64,000 nucleotides of DNA from Hymenobacter crusticola (GCF_002154225.1 NZ_MTSE01000006.1:186001-250000), one strand, 5' to 3'; counted from the stretch's first letter, positions 17,861 to 26,508 are shown. Program-made: numbers and translations. The notes: generated by a model not told the origin, from the sequence alone.

Positions 17861-19420
17861 ATGAAAACGCCGCGCCTGCTTATTGCCTTGCTCCTGCTAG
17901 TGGCCGGCAGCTGCCAGATATCGCATCCATATAGCCGCCCCGAAACGGCTACCACCGGCCTCTACCGCGACGCAGCCGCTAACGATACAACTACCCTAGC
18001 CGCTCGCCCCTGGCAGCAGCTGTTCACTGATCCGCAGCTGCAAAAGCTTATCAACGAGGGCCTCACCAACAACCGCAACCTGCAAGTGGCTGTGGCCCGC
18101 ATCGAGCAGACGCAAGCGCTGCTTGCCCAGAGCAAGGCCGCTTTCCTACCTAGCCTCAATGGTCGGGCTACCACCACCTTGTCGCGCGCACGCGGCTCCC
18201 TTGTGGGCACCAACGCCGGCGGCAGCACCACTACGGGCGGCACGACAACTGGCGGTACCACTACGGGTGGCACAACAGGAGGCGGTACCACCGGTGGAGG
18301 AACTACTGGCGGGGGCACTACCGGCGGGGGTACAACGGGGGGCGGCACCACAGGCACGGGCACCACGACCACCGACCAATCCACCATCGTGACGGGTGGC
18401 TCGCCGCGCCAGTATTTGCTGGCGCTGAGCAGCAGCTGGGAAGCCGACGTGTGGGGCAAGCTCCGCAGCAACAAACGCTCGTACGTGGCGTCGGTGCTGC
18501 AAAGCGAAGCGTATAGGCGTGTCGTGCAAACCCAGCTTATCGCCGACATTGCCGACAACTACTACTACCTGCTCGCCCTCGATGCGCAGCTGGCCATCAC
18601 GCGCCAAACGGTGCAGAACCGCATTCAGGATGTGGAAACGATGCGTCTGCTCAAGGAGGGCGACGTGGTAACGGAAGCCGCCGTAGTGCAGAGCGAAGCC
18701 CAGCGCTACGCCGCCGAGGTTACCATTCCGGACTTAGAGCGCAACGTTCGCGAGACGGAAAACCTGATGGCAACTTTGCTAGGTCGCGCACCGCGCCCAA
18801 TTGAGCGGAGTACGCTAGCGGCCCAGCCTCCTACCCCACCGCTACTAACGGGTGTGCCCGGCCAGCTCCTGCGCAACCGCCCCGATGTGCAACAAGCAGA
18901 ATACGCCTTTGAGTCGAGCTTCGAGCTTAGCAACGCAGCACGGGCCTATTTCTATCCTAGCTTCACCATCACGGCCAACGGTGGCCTGATCAGCTCTACG
19001 ATTGACAACCTGTTTTCACCCACGGCCATCTTCGCTAGTGTAGTAGGCGGGTTAGCCCAACCTATTTTCAGCCAAGGTCTTAACCGCGCCCGCCTACGCC
19101 GGGCGGAGGCCTTGCAGCGTGAGTACCTTTTCACCTACCAGCAAACGATGTTTACGGCTGGGCAGGAGGTTTCCAATGCGCTGTTTGCCTACCAAAGTGC
19201 CGTCGATAAAGCTAGGCTCCGGGCCCTGCAACTAGAGGCCCTCGGCAAAGCCGTTGACTACACGCAAGAGCTACTGCGTGCGGGCTTTGCCAACTACACT
19301 GAGGTGCTTACCGCGCAGCAAAGTTTGCTTTCGGCCCAGCTTAATAGCGTGAACGACGCATTGCAGCAACGGCAGGCCGTCACGGACCTGTATCATGCCC
19401 TAGGTGGCGGCTGGCAGTAA
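17861..19420 (+). CDS. RND efflux outer-membrane factor lipoprotein, NodT/OprM type
   Basis: Outer-membrane channel of the efflux system, 519 residues. The signal peptide ends in a lipobox-like LLLVAGSC. Two OEP repeats follow: RPWQQLFTDPQLQKLINEGL starts the first helical part and LLRNRPDVQQAEY the second; the protein ends with ADLYHALGGGWQ-like sequence (TDLYHALGGGWQ). Residues 120-171 form a Gly/Thr repeat, annotated separately. By comparison with OprM it falls between the first two barrel strands (FLPSLNGRATTTLSRA and YLLALSSSWEADVWG), i.e. in an extracellular loop. Third gene of the operon; an inverted repeat follows. Confidence 0.94.
   Translation: MKTPRLLIALLLLVAGSCQISHPYSRPETATTGLYRDAAANDTTTLAARPWQQLFTDPQLQKLINEGLTNNRNLQVAVARIEQTQALLAQSKAAFLPSLNGRATTTLSRARGSLVGTNAGGSTTTGGTTTGGTTTGGTTGGGTTGGGTTGGGTTGGGTTGGGTTGTGTTTTDQSTIVTGGSPRQYLLALSSSWEADVWGKLRSNKRSYVASVLQSEAYRRVVQTQLIADIADNYYYLLALDAQLAITRQTVQNRIQDVETMRLLKEGDVVTEAAVVQSEAQRYAAEVTIPDLERNVRETENLMATLLGRAPRPIERSTLAAQPPTPPLLTGVPGQLLRNRPDVQQAEYAFESSFELSNAARAYFYPSFTITANGGLISSTIDNLFSPTAIFASVVGGLAQPIFSQGLNRARLRRAEALQREYLFTYQQTMFTAGQEVSNALFAYQSAVDKARLRALQLEALGKAVDYTQELLRAGFANYTEVLTAQQSLLSAQLNSVNDALQQRQAVTDLYHALGGGWQ
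18218..18373 (+). repeat. tandem 15-base repeat encoding a Gly/Thr pentapeptide tract
   Basis: Encodes about ten units of five residues, first GGTTT then GGTTG, at residues 120-171 of the outer-membrane factor. The unit is a multiple of three bases, so gain or loss of copies would change length without breaking the frame. Synonymous codons vary between units, so the DNA repeat is imperfect. Confidence 0.9.
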
Positions 19421-19447
19421 CTGTAGCGCGAAATCTAGAAAGCAAGA

Positions 19448-19604
19448 AGCTAGGTCTAAGCTCCCCTCCTTTTTTCAAGGACGGGTTGGGGGTGGTCCCT
19501 TCCTGTTGAACGACTTAGTAAACAAAAATTAACTCTAGCATTCTAGCCGTAGTCGGACTACCCTCAGCCCCTCCTTGAAAAAGGAGGGGAGCTTAGACCT
19601 AGCT
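19448..19604. repeat. large inverted repeat with about 50-base arms
   Basis: Arms 19448-19498 and 19555-19604 are inverted copies sharing AGCTAGGTCTAAGCTCCCCT and a C/T-rich tract, with a few differences. The right arm alone also folds (CCCCTCCTT / AAGGAGGGG). The 56-base centre contains GTTGAACGACTTAGT. It lies between the outer-membrane factor gene and the GAPDH gene. Confidence 0.8.
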
Positions 19605-19698
19605 TTTTAGCCCTAGCTCTGGCTTGCTACTCCGCAACCCCGGCGAAGTTAACTCGTTCAAAACCACCGAACACTTCACCTTACCAACCACATACACC

Positions 19699-20700
19699 AT
19701 GGGAAGCATTGCCTTGCACGGGTTTGGCCGCATCGGCCGGCAGTTTTTGCGCATTGGTTTGAAGAACAATCTATTTGTGCCGGTTTCTGTCTCCGACATC
19801 CGGGATGAGGAGTCACTGGCCGCCCTATTCGCCGTCGATACCAACTACGGGCGCTGGCACGAGCCGGTAGCGGGCAGCCCCGGCAAACTCAGCATCGGCG
19901 ACCGGGAAATACAGTACATCAACTCATCGAAAGAAATACCCGACTGGGCTGCACTGGGCGTTGACCTTGTGGTAGACTGCACCGGCCGCGCTACCACCCG
20001 CGAGGGCGCGCAAGCTCACATAGACCGCGGCGCCAAGTACGTGCTGATCAGCGCACCTAGCAAATCGTTGGATGATTGCGACGCCGTGCTGCTGAAGGGC
20101 ATCAACCTCGACACCTTCGACGCTAGCAAGCACAAGATTGTGAGCATGGGCAGCTGCACCACCAACGCGCTGGCCGCGGTAGTGAAAGTGGTACTGGAAA
20201 ACTTCGGCATCAAGTACGGCCTGTTCTCCACGGTGCACTCTTACACCAACACCCAGTCGCTCACCGACCAGCCCATGAAAGATCGGCGCGACTCCTGGGC
20301 CGCAGCCGAAAACATCATTCCGTCGTCGTCGGGTGCTGCCCGCACCTTGAAGTTTATCTGGCCTGACCTGAACATTACCGGCAAAGCATACCGCGTACCC
20401 ACGCGCACGGGCAGCATCGCTGAGCTGAACCTCATCACAGAGAAAGAGTGCTCCGTTGAGGAAGTGAACGAAGCCTTGCGCCAAGCCGCCAAGGAAGGCC
20501 CGCTGAAGGGCGTGATGGACGTACTGGAAGACGAGTGGGCTTCGTGCCGCATCGTCGGCGACCCGCACACTTCCATTGTCGATTTGCCCCTCACAGCGAA
20601 GCAAGGCGAACTGCTTTCCGTAGCTGCCTGGTACGACAACGAGTGGGGCTTCTCCAGCCGCCTCGCAGAAGTAGCCGCGTTTTTAGCAGAAAAAATCTAA
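19699..20700 (+). CDS. gap: glyceraldehyde-3-phosphate dehydrogenase
   Basis: Glycolytic oxidoreductase (NAD+-linked in the typical family), 333 residues from the ATG at 19699 (MGSIALHGFGRIGRQFL). The Rossmann glycine motif is at residues 8-13 (GFGRIG). The catalytic Cys is in MGSCTTNALA near residue 152. The partner His is in FSTVHSYTNTQSL, followed by DRRDSWAAAENIIPSSSGAA and the C-terminal WYDNEWGFSSR. A TTG-type upstream extension to 19624 is not supported by the family. The sequence TQSLTDQP replaces the more usual DQxxxD loop, so coenzyme details should not be assumed. Confidence 0.94.
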   Translation: MGSIALHGFGRIGRQFLRIGLKNNLFVPVSVSDIRDEESLAALFAVDTNYGRWHEPVAGSPGKLSIGDREIQYINSSKEIPDWAALGVDLVVDCTGRATTREGAQAHIDRGAKYVLISAPSKSLDDCDAVLLKGINLDTFDASKHKIVSMGSCTTNALAAVVKVVLENFGIKYGLFSTVHSYTNTQSLTDQPMKDRRDSWAAAENIIPSSSGAARTLKFIWPDLNITGKAYRVPTRTGSIAELNLITEKECSVEEVNEALRQAAKEGPLKGVMDVLEDEWASCRIVGDPHTSIVDLPLTAKQGELLSVAAWYDNEWGFSSRLAEVAAFLAEKI

Positions 20701-20714
20701 GGGTAGATAAAAAC

Positions 20715-20743
20715 GGTCATTCCTCGCTAGGCTCGGAATGACC
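20715..20743 (+). terminator. hairpin after gap
   Basis: GGTCATTCC (20715-20723) and GGAATGACC (20735-20743) form a perfect 9-base stem 15 bases after the gap stop. There is only a weak T-rich tail (ATTCTCAT). Confidence 0.6.
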
Positions 20744-20785
20744 ATTCTCATCACTACGTTCTGGAAGCACTTCGCGACCTAGGTT

Positions 20786-20873
20786 GGGGAGAAGGCAGAA
20801 AGACAACAGACCGGGCCCGTGCTGCCGCAAGTAGCAAAATTAGCTCGGTCTGTTATCTTTCTGCCTTCTCCCC
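20786..20873. repeat. palindromic element directly before the second antiporter gene
   Basis: Arms of 31 bases (20786-20816 and 20843-20873) are inverted copies with two differences; each starts GGGGAGAAGGCAGAAAGA when read inward. The right arm ends 22 bases before the ATG at 20896, so it must be transcribed in, or overlap, the leader of that gene. Confidence 0.75.
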
Positions 20874-20895
20874 AGTTTGCGTTTGCAAAGTTCTC

Positions 20896-22491
20896 ATGCA
20901 TAATATTGAGTTGATTATCGGGCTACTGGCCGTTGTCACGATTCTGGCGGAAGTAGCCGACCGCATCAAGCTTCCGTACCCCGTGCTGCTGGTAGTGGTA
21001 GGCATGGTGCTAGGGTTGATACCAGGTTTGCCACGGGTCACGGTAGCTCCCGACCTCGTATTTCTGCTGTTTTTGCCGCCTTTGTTATACGAGGCCGCCT
21101 GGAGCACTTCCTGGCCCGACTTCAAAGCGCACCGCCGGCCTATTGGGTTCCTTGCCCTGGGTTGCGTGTTGTTCACAACGGGGTTAGTGGCCGTAGTAGC
21201 CCACTTGTTAATCCCCGACTTCAGCTGGCCGGCGGCTTTCGTTCTGGGTGCCATCATCTCGCCCCCCGACGCCGTAGCAGCTACCAGTGCTACCAAAGGC
21301 CTAGGTCTGCCACGGCGGGTGGTTACCATTCTGGAAGGCGAGAGTTTAGTAAATGATGCCACTGGCCTGATTGCGTATCGCTACGCGCTGGCGGCCGTTC
21401 TCACGGGGCATTTTGTGCTCTGGCAAGCGGGCTTGCAACTAATCTGGGTGGCGGCAGCGGGTACGGGCATCGGCTTGTTGGTTGGGTGGGGAATTTTCCA
21501 AGTTCACCGCCTCACGCGCAATCCGATTGTCGTCACGACGCTCACGTTCCTGACCCCCTACCTAGCTTACCTAGCGGCCGAAGAAATACATGTGTCGGGG
21601 GTGCTGGCCGTGGTAGCCGCAGGCTTGTTCCTGGCGCGGCGTTCGTCCACGATTTTCACCCACGAAGGCCGGCTTCAAACGTATACTGTGTGGCGCACAA
21701 CGACGCTGCTACTCAATGGCTTGGTCTTTATCCTGATTGGCCTAGCCCTGCCCAACATCCTAGAGGGTGTGCAGCAGGAATCCTCCTGGCGACAAGCGCT
21801 CGGCTACGGCATCATCATCACCCTAACGGTTATTGTGGGCCGCTTGGTGTGGGTGTATCCAAGCACGTATTTGCCCCGGTGGCTGAGCCGCGGCATCCGG
21901 GAGCGGGAACCTAAGCCCGTGCTGCCGCTGGTCACGGTTATTGCCTGGACGGGGATGCGCGGGGTGGTGTCGTTGGCTATTGCGCTGTCGTTGCCGCTGA
22001 TGCTTAGTCCCGGCGTGCCCTTTCCTCACCGCAATCTTATCTTGTTCATCACGTTCGTCGTGATTTTCTGCACCATCGTGGGCCAGGGCCTGAGCCTGGT
22101 GCCGCTGATCCGCTGGCTCGGCATCAGCCCCGACGACACCGTGGAGCACGAAGAACTAGAACTGCGGATGTACCTAGCTACCCAAACGGTCAGCTACCTC
22201 AGCAGCCCCGCTGGCCAGGAGCAAGCTCCTCCCGACGTGCTAGCCCGCATGAAAAGCCGCTACGACATTCGCTTGGAGCGCTTGAACAACCGTGCCGCCG
22301 GCGTCCGCGCCAGCCGCCTCGATGAGAAGCCAATCACGCAGTTTCAGCAGCTGCAAGAATCGATCATTCAGTTTGAGCGCGGCGTGCTGGAGAAACTACG
22401 CCACGAAGAAAAGACCAGCGAAGAGCTACTGCGCAAAGTTGAAAACGAACTGGATCTGGAAGAAACGCGCTTAGCGTTGGACAAGGCCTAA
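20896..22491 (+). CDS. CPA1-family Na+/H+ antiporter, second copy
   Basis: 531-residue paralogue of the protein at 11258, with the same order of landmarks: RIKLPYPVLLVVVGMVLGL, FLPPLLYEAAW, GAIISPPDAVAATS, EGESLVNDATGLI and WTGMRGVVSLAIALSLPL. The cytoplasmic tail is charged and helical, ending LDLEETRLALDKA, close to the LDLEEERLLL of the first copy. ATG at 20896. The two genes flank the efflux operon and gap, which suggests a past duplication, but divergence is considerable. Confidence 0.93.
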   Translation: MHNIELIIGLLAVVTILAEVADRIKLPYPVLLVVVGMVLGLIPGLPRVTVAPDLVFLLFLPPLLYEAAWSTSWPDFKAHRRPIGFLALGCVLFTTGLVAVVAHLLIPDFSWPAAFVLGAIISPPDAVAATSATKGLGLPRRVVTILEGESLVNDATGLIAYRYALAAVLTGHFVLWQAGLQLIWVAAAGTGIGLLVGWGIFQVHRLTRNPIVVTTLTFLTPYLAYLAAEEIHVSGVLAVVAAGLFLARRSSTIFTHEGRLQTYTVWRTTTLLLNGLVFILIGLALPNILEGVQQESSWRQALGYGIIITLTVIVGRLVWVYPSTYLPRWLSRGIREREPKPVLPLVTVIAWTGMRGVVSLAIALSLPLMLSPGVPFPHRNLILFITFVVIFCTIVGQGLSLVPLIRWLGISPDDTVEHEELELRMYLATQTVSYLSSPAGQEQAPPDVLARMKSRYDIRLERLNNRAAGVRASRLDEKPITQFQQLQESIIQFERGVLEKLRHEEKTSEELLRKVENELDLEETRLALDKA

Positions 22492-22675
22492 GGCAGCTAG
22501 GTTGATCTTAAGCAGAAAAGCTAAGGCCGGCTTCGCGACTGCACCATGCTGCGGAAAATCGTTTGACGCTATACGTGTAACTGCGGTGCTTGTACCGCTT
22601 CCCGAGCAACGATCAAGGTATTTTACAAGCTGCAAACAGTTGTTACTTGTCCGTAAATACCTTTTACCTAGAAAC

Positions 22676-23041
22676 TTACAAGCTCGCTTGGCTTACTCCC
22701 ATGCCTCCTAGGTGCGTGTCTTTGAAGCCCGTAGCGTATTTAAAGCCGTAGCCCAGCAGCCGATCGAATGCGCTGTGAAACAACAGCACGGTACCTGCGA
22801 GCACCAATACAGGCTGGCCCAGAACCCAGCCGCCGATACCCACCGCCACGGCCAGGGCCTTGTGGTGAGCTAGGTTGTAGCAAATGGCCCCTACACGTGG
22901 CCCCGCCAGGTAGCCTAGCATGCTCAGGTCGGGTAGCAAAAAGACGGCCGGCAACACCCACCACGCGTAGGGCAGATGAGCGAAGACAAACACGGCAAGC
23001 AGCATCTCGGCAAGTTCTTCCAATTTGAGCAGCAATTTCAT
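22676..23041 (-). CDS. DUF4260 small membrane protein
   Basis: 121 residues from the ATG at 23041. It matches the DUF4260 pattern: FLLPDLSMLGYLAGP, a YNLAHH motif, then FHSAFDRLLGYGFKYATGF and a terminal THLG. Three or four hydrophobic segments suggest an inner-membrane protein. Function unknown. It lies 100 bases downstream of a Crp-like regulator on the same strand, with a candidate operator between them. Confidence 0.8.
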   Translation of the reverse strand: MKLLLKLEELAEMLLAVFVFAHLPYAWWVLPAVFLLPDLSMLGYLAGPRVGAICYNLAHHKALAVAVGIGGWVLGQPVLVLAGTVLLFHSAFDRLLGYGFKYATGFKDTHLGGMGVSQASL

Positions 23042-23072
23042 AGCAACGGGGGGTAAGGAGTTGAAAAGGAAC

Positions 23073-23088
23073 ACTGCAAAAGTGCAGT
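23073..23088 (-). promoter_or_regulatory. candidate operator before the DUF4260 gene
   Basis: ACTGCA-AAAG-TGCAGT is a perfect 6-4-6 inverted repeat 32 bases before the DUF4260 ATG. The symmetric form suits a dimeric regulator such as the adjacent Crp-like protein. The link is inference. Confidence 0.35.
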
Positions 23089-23140
23089 ATCCCGCCGCTG
23101 TTCAACGATAACAAAAGATAAGAAAAGAGCCGCTGCCCCT

Positions 23141-23725
23141 TTAATGCCCGCGCGCCACTCGCCCCCGAATACGACTCAGCGAGACGGGCGTGATGCCCAA
23201 ATAATTGGCCAGCAAGTGCTGAGGAATGCGCTCCAGAATCTTGGTTTTACCGCTAATCAGCAGCGCCCGGTAACGCTCCTCCGGGGAGAGCAGGAGTTGC
23301 TCGACCAGGCGGGCATCGGTACCGAGTAGATGGTATTCGGCTAGCAAGCGGCCGAAGCGCTCATACACGGGCCGGTCCTGGTAGAGCTGGCGCAACACCG
23401 CGTAGTCGAACACGACCAATTCAGTATCTACCAAGGCCTGAATGCTGAGCCGGCTCGGCTGCCCCGTCAGACACCCAGCATAGTCTCCGAGCAAGTGGTT
23501 CTCGAAGAAGAAGTAGGTGGTGCGCTCCTCTCCATCGGGACGGGGGTAGTAGAGGCGGCAGGTACCGTGGAGTAATAACCCCAGCACGGGCCAGGATTCG
23601 CCGGCCTGGAGCAGATGCTCGCCCCGGCGCAGGTGGTGCGGACGCAAAGCCTGCTCCAGCGGGTGCCAGTCGGCATCGGTCAGGTCGGGCACAAAACGGA
23701 GCAGGTAAGCGCGTAGAGGGTGCAT
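23141..23725 (-). CDS. Crp/Fnr-family transcriptional regulator
   Basis: 194 residues. The N-terminal part (about 10-120) is a cyclic-nucleotide-binding-fold domain (LLQAGESWPVLGLLLHGTC, then ERTTYFFFENHLLGDYAG). A dimerisation helix follows, and a short C-terminal helix-turn-helix (PQHLLANYLGITPVSLSRI) at 165-187. The two cysteines do not form an FNR iron-sulphur pattern, and the Arg-Ser phosphate-binding motif of true cAMP receptors is not obvious. It is therefore one of the many Bacteroidota Crp-like proteins with unknown ligand. ATG at 23725. Confidence 0.9.
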   Translation of the reverse strand: MHPLRAYLLRFVPDLTDADWHPLEQALRPHHLRRGEHLLQAGESWPVLGLLLHGTCRLYYPRPDGEERTTYFFFENHLLGDYAGCLTGQPSRLSIQALVDTELVVFDYAVLRQLYQDRPVYERFGRLLAEYHLLGTDARLVEQLLLSPEERYRALLISGKTKILERIPQHLLANYLGITPVSLSRIRGRVARGH

Positions 23726-24028
23726 GGCGAGAAAGAAATAATGGCGAGCTAGGTTAGTAAATGGCTAATGTACTATCCCAAGCGATACTCCAAGTAATAA
23801 TGAAAACTGCGTTTATTCCGAGGGGGTCTACCACAGATTACAGCAGTCAACTTTTCCTGGAGATGGAGAAGCTTTTGATAGATCCTCAGCACCACTTCTA
23901 GCTTTTATCTGATTTATCTATTCTTAAAAGCTAAAATTACCCTTGCAGATAAGTCGCTTTATTATCCCTTCAGAAGAAATGAAATAAGCGAAGGTGGCGG
24001 CGTTTCCGCAGCTTAGCCGCCAACCTAG
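23726..24028. other. intergenic region of about 300 bases with a terminator-like hairpin
   Basis: No gene seen. Near its right end a GGTGGCGGC / GCCGCCAACC stem (23993-24001, 24016-24025) follows the oxidoreductase stop on the minus strand and runs into T-rich sequence, so it may terminate that operon. A second symmetric pair TAGCTTTTA / TAAAAGCTA lies near 23900-23933. The remainder is AT-richer and presumably holds the promoter of the Crp-like gene. Confidence 0.5.
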
Positions 24029-24655
24029 CTAATTTGTCAGAGCTGGGTACTGCTGCAAGAAGGTTGGGTGCTCAGCCTGACGTAGCAGAAAGTCGGCTAC
24101 GTCGGCGCGGGCTATTTTACTCACCTGCATTCCGTGTTCCAAGCGAGGTAGCACGCGGTAAGTGCCCGTCGGCGGACCGTTGGTGAGCCTGCCGGGCCGA
24201 ACGATTTCCCAGCGTAGGCTGCTATGCGCAAGCATCTCTTCGAGCCGCGTTTTATTATGGTACTCCGGCTGGAGAAATAGGCGAATAACCAAACGCATAA
24301 ACCAACCTAGGTAGGCGGCACTACTCCCGGCGCCGAAACCGGTGAGCACCAGCACCGGCGCTGTTAGCGGGGCCGTAGCCGTGGCTTCCAGCAAGGCACG
24401 AGCAGTATCGCTAAAAAGCGGGCTCTCGTTCTTTTTGTTTGTGCCCACGGTGATAAGCACCGCTTCAGCCCCGGGCAACACGCGACCTATGTCCGCGGCG
24501 GAAGTAGCGCTGCCGGTTACTTTCGTCAGGCGGGGGTCGTCGGGTAGCGCACCCATCGTGCGCGAGAGGGTCGTGACGTGATGGCCCTTCGCCAGGGCTT
24601 GCTGCACTGCCAGCAGGTCCACGCCGGAGGAGGCCCCAATAATGGTGATTTTCAT
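24029..24655 (-). CDS. NAD(P)-binding oxidoreductase, atypical SDR
   Basis: 208 residues with the Rossmann start MKITIIGASSGVDLLAVQQA, whose glycine pattern differs slightly from the usual GATGxxG. RPGRLTNGPPTG and a C-terminal VADFLLRQ are typical of the NAD(P)H-binding (PF13460-like) group. Such proteins act as flavin reductases, quinone-related or nucleoside-diphosphate-sugar epimerase-like enzymes; the reaction cannot be assigned. It starts 15 bases after the inositol-phosphatase-like gene ends, so the two are probably co-transcribed. Confidence 0.82.
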   Translation of the reverse strand: MKITIIGASSGVDLLAVQQALAKGHHVTTLSRTMGALPDDPRLTKVTGSATSAADIGRVLPGAEAVLITVGTNKKNESPLFSDTARALLEATATAPLTAPVLVLTGFGAGSSAAYLGWFMRLVIRLFLQPEYHNKTRLEEMLAHSSLRWEIVRPGRLTNGPPTGTYRVLPRLEHGMQVSKIARADVADFLLRQAEHPTFLQQYPALTN

Positions 24656-24670
24656 GGTACAGCAGTTAAA

Positions 24671-25480
24671 TTACCTGATGGGAGTTGGCCGCGCTTGCCG
24701 AAACGTAGCGCCCAAACCGGGGGCCGTCACCAACAAACTATCGGCTGACCAGTGCCAAGGCTGACCGTCAGCGGTGCCCACGTCGGCTCCCGCTTCGCGG
24801 GCGATTAACAGACCAGGCAGCCAGTTTTCCACGTCGCGGCCCTCCTGGTAGAAGACATCGAGCCGCCCGGCCCCGACATAGGCTAGCTGCAGGCCATGCG
24901 GCCCATAATTGCGCACCACCCCAAACGCCCGCAGTAGGTCCGTTACACTGCCCCCGACGCGAGCCAGCAGGCTAGGGTCATCGGCTAGGCCGTGCGAATG
25001 CTCGAACACGGCCAGCGTGAGGGCAGCATCTTGTTTGGTGCTAGGGTGCAAGGGCATCTCGTTGACGAAGGCCCCGCCGCCGGCCTCGGCCCAGAACAGC
25101 TCCTGCCCGAAAGGGTCGTAGATGGCGGCAAAGTAGGGCTGCCCGGCACGCATGAGCACCAAGTTGATGGTCCAGCCGGGCAAGTGCTGCACGTATTGAA
25201 TGGCCCCATCCATGGCGTCACACAGCCAGTACTCCGGATGCGCTGGCTGCTCGCCGGCTGCCTCATCCGGAAAGTCGGCCGACAGCCAAGGCGTAGCGGG
25301 AAAGTCCTGGGCTAGGCGCTCCTGTAGGGCGGTCAGGCAACGGCTTTCAATGTCGGCGAGCTGCTGCGTGAAGGTCGCCATATCCTGGGGAATGGGCGAG
25401 TGGCGGAAGTCGGGCAAAAATAGATTGCCAGCGTGGCGGACGGCGGCTAGAATGGCGGGGATGTTCAGAGTCGTTGGCAT
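24671..25480 (-). CDS. inositol monophosphatase-family protein with altered metal motifs
   Basis: 269 residues from the ATG at 25480. The fold signature is recognisable: EYWLCDAMDGAIQYVQHLPG replaces the usual DPxDGTxN motif, retaining both Asp and the Gly but not Thr. The C-terminal motif, usually WDxAAG...EAGG, reads ENWLPGLLIAREAGA, so the metal-binding Asp appears to be missing. It may have altered activity or a different sugar-phosphate substrate. Probably in an operon with the oxidoreductase and perhaps the AraC regulator 80 bases upstream. Confidence 0.78.
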   Translation of the reverse strand: MPTTLNIPAILAAVRHAGNLFLPDFRHSPIPQDMATFTQQLADIESRCLTALQERLAQDFPATPWLSADFPDEAAGEQPAHPEYWLCDAMDGAIQYVQHLPGWTINLVLMRAGQPYFAAIYDPFGQELFWAEAGGGAFVNEMPLHPSTKQDAALTLAVFEHSHGLADDPSLLARVGGSVTDLLRAFGVVRNYGPHGLQLAYVGAGRLDVFYQEGRDVENWLPGLLIAREAGADVGTADGQPWHWSADSLLVTAPGLGATFRQARPTPIR

Positions 25481-25560
25481 AGCATCAAGGAAAAGTTGAT
25501 GCTGCAAAGAAAGAGGGAATACAACCCCAGAAAGTAGGCCTACTAACGGGAAGAATAGTC

Positions 25561-26445
25561 CTAATCGCGGAATTGACGCCGAAACTGCTGCGGCGTTATG
25601 CCCGTTACCTTCTTGAATAGCTTGCCGAAGTACACGGGCTCGTCGTAGCCGAGCGCATAGCCAATTTCCTTCACGCTGCGCGGTGTGAACCCGAGCAACC
25701 GCTTAGCTTCGAGTATCGTCCGTTGCTGCACGTGTGCTGACACGGACTGGCCCGTTTGGCGCTTGACGGTATCGTTGAGGTGCGCGACCGACAGATGAAG
25801 GGCCGCCGCGTACTGTGCCGGCTGTTTCCACTGGGCGTAGTGCTGACGCAGCAACTGCTGAAAAGCCCGTTCAATTTGGGGCCCGCGCCCTTCCCGGTCG
25901 GGGACAGCGGCCGGCTCCGGCGCCAGTTGCCCAGCCACCAAGCTAAGCAGGGCCATGAGCAGGGTTTGCTGGGTGCGCCCACTGTAGGTATCGGCGGCGC
26001 CCGCTTGGCAGTCGGCCAGTAACGTGAGCAGGGCTACGGCCCGGACGTAAAAGGGAGTATGCTCATCCAGCCGATACGGCCGGGATAGACCTTGTTCCAG
26101 CACGAGCTGAAAAGCCGATTCCAGCAAACCTGGTTCGAAACTGATACCCCAACCCTGCGGGTGCTCTGCGTGGAGCAATTGGTGCACTTGGCCAGGACCA
26201 ATGAGCGCCAGCACAGCTCCCCGCAGCACAACCGGTTCAAAGTCTACGTTGAGTTGCAGCTCGCCCTGCGTCAGCACTACCAGGAGGTAATGCGCGTCGC
26301 GGTGCGGAGCAGCGCTGTCGTGGTCGTCGGGCAGCGCGAGTTGCCGGAGGTCACGAAGCAGTACGCCGGCCCTGGCCAGCGGCGAAAGGACATAGCTCGG
26401 CACGTCCTGGGAAACGGGGGTAGGCTTTGGCACGGCAGGTAGCAT
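25561..26445 (-). CDS. AraC-family transcriptional regulator
   Basis: 294 residues from the ATG at 26445; a GTG at 26487 would add 14 residues. The N-terminal half is a cupin-like sensor (AHYLLVVLTQGELQLNVDFE region, LIGPGQVHQL). The C-terminal hundred residues hold two helix-turn-helices: QYAAALHLSVAHLNDTVKR and VKEIGYALGYDEPVYFGKLF, ending GITPQQFRRQ. It heads the small operon with the inositol-phosphatase-like and oxidoreductase genes and lies just beyond the end of PUL 1. Its targets could be either. Confidence 0.9.
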   Translation of the reverse strand: MLPAVPKPTPVSQDVPSYVLSPLARAGVLLRDLRQLALPDDHDSAAPHRDAHYLLVVLTQGELQLNVDFEPVVLRGAVLALIGPGQVHQLLHAEHPQGWGISFEPGLLESAFQLVLEQGLSRPYRLDEHTPFYVRAVALLTLLADCQAGAADTYSGRTQQTLLMALLSLVAGQLAPEPAAVPDREGRGPQIERAFQQLLRQHYAQWKQPAQYAAALHLSVAHLNDTVKRQTGQSVSAHVQQRTILEAKRLLGFTPRSVKEIGYALGYDEPVYFGKLFKKVTGITPQQFRRQFRD

Positions 26446-26508
26446 CGAGAAGGATGCCCGAAAGTAAAGAGGCGCACTCAACAGCACGCTAGCGGCTACT
26501 TTAATCGG

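Noticed and set aside
18218-18373. CRISPR-like short repeat
   Set aside because: Units are 15 bases without spacers and encode an in-frame peptide repeat.
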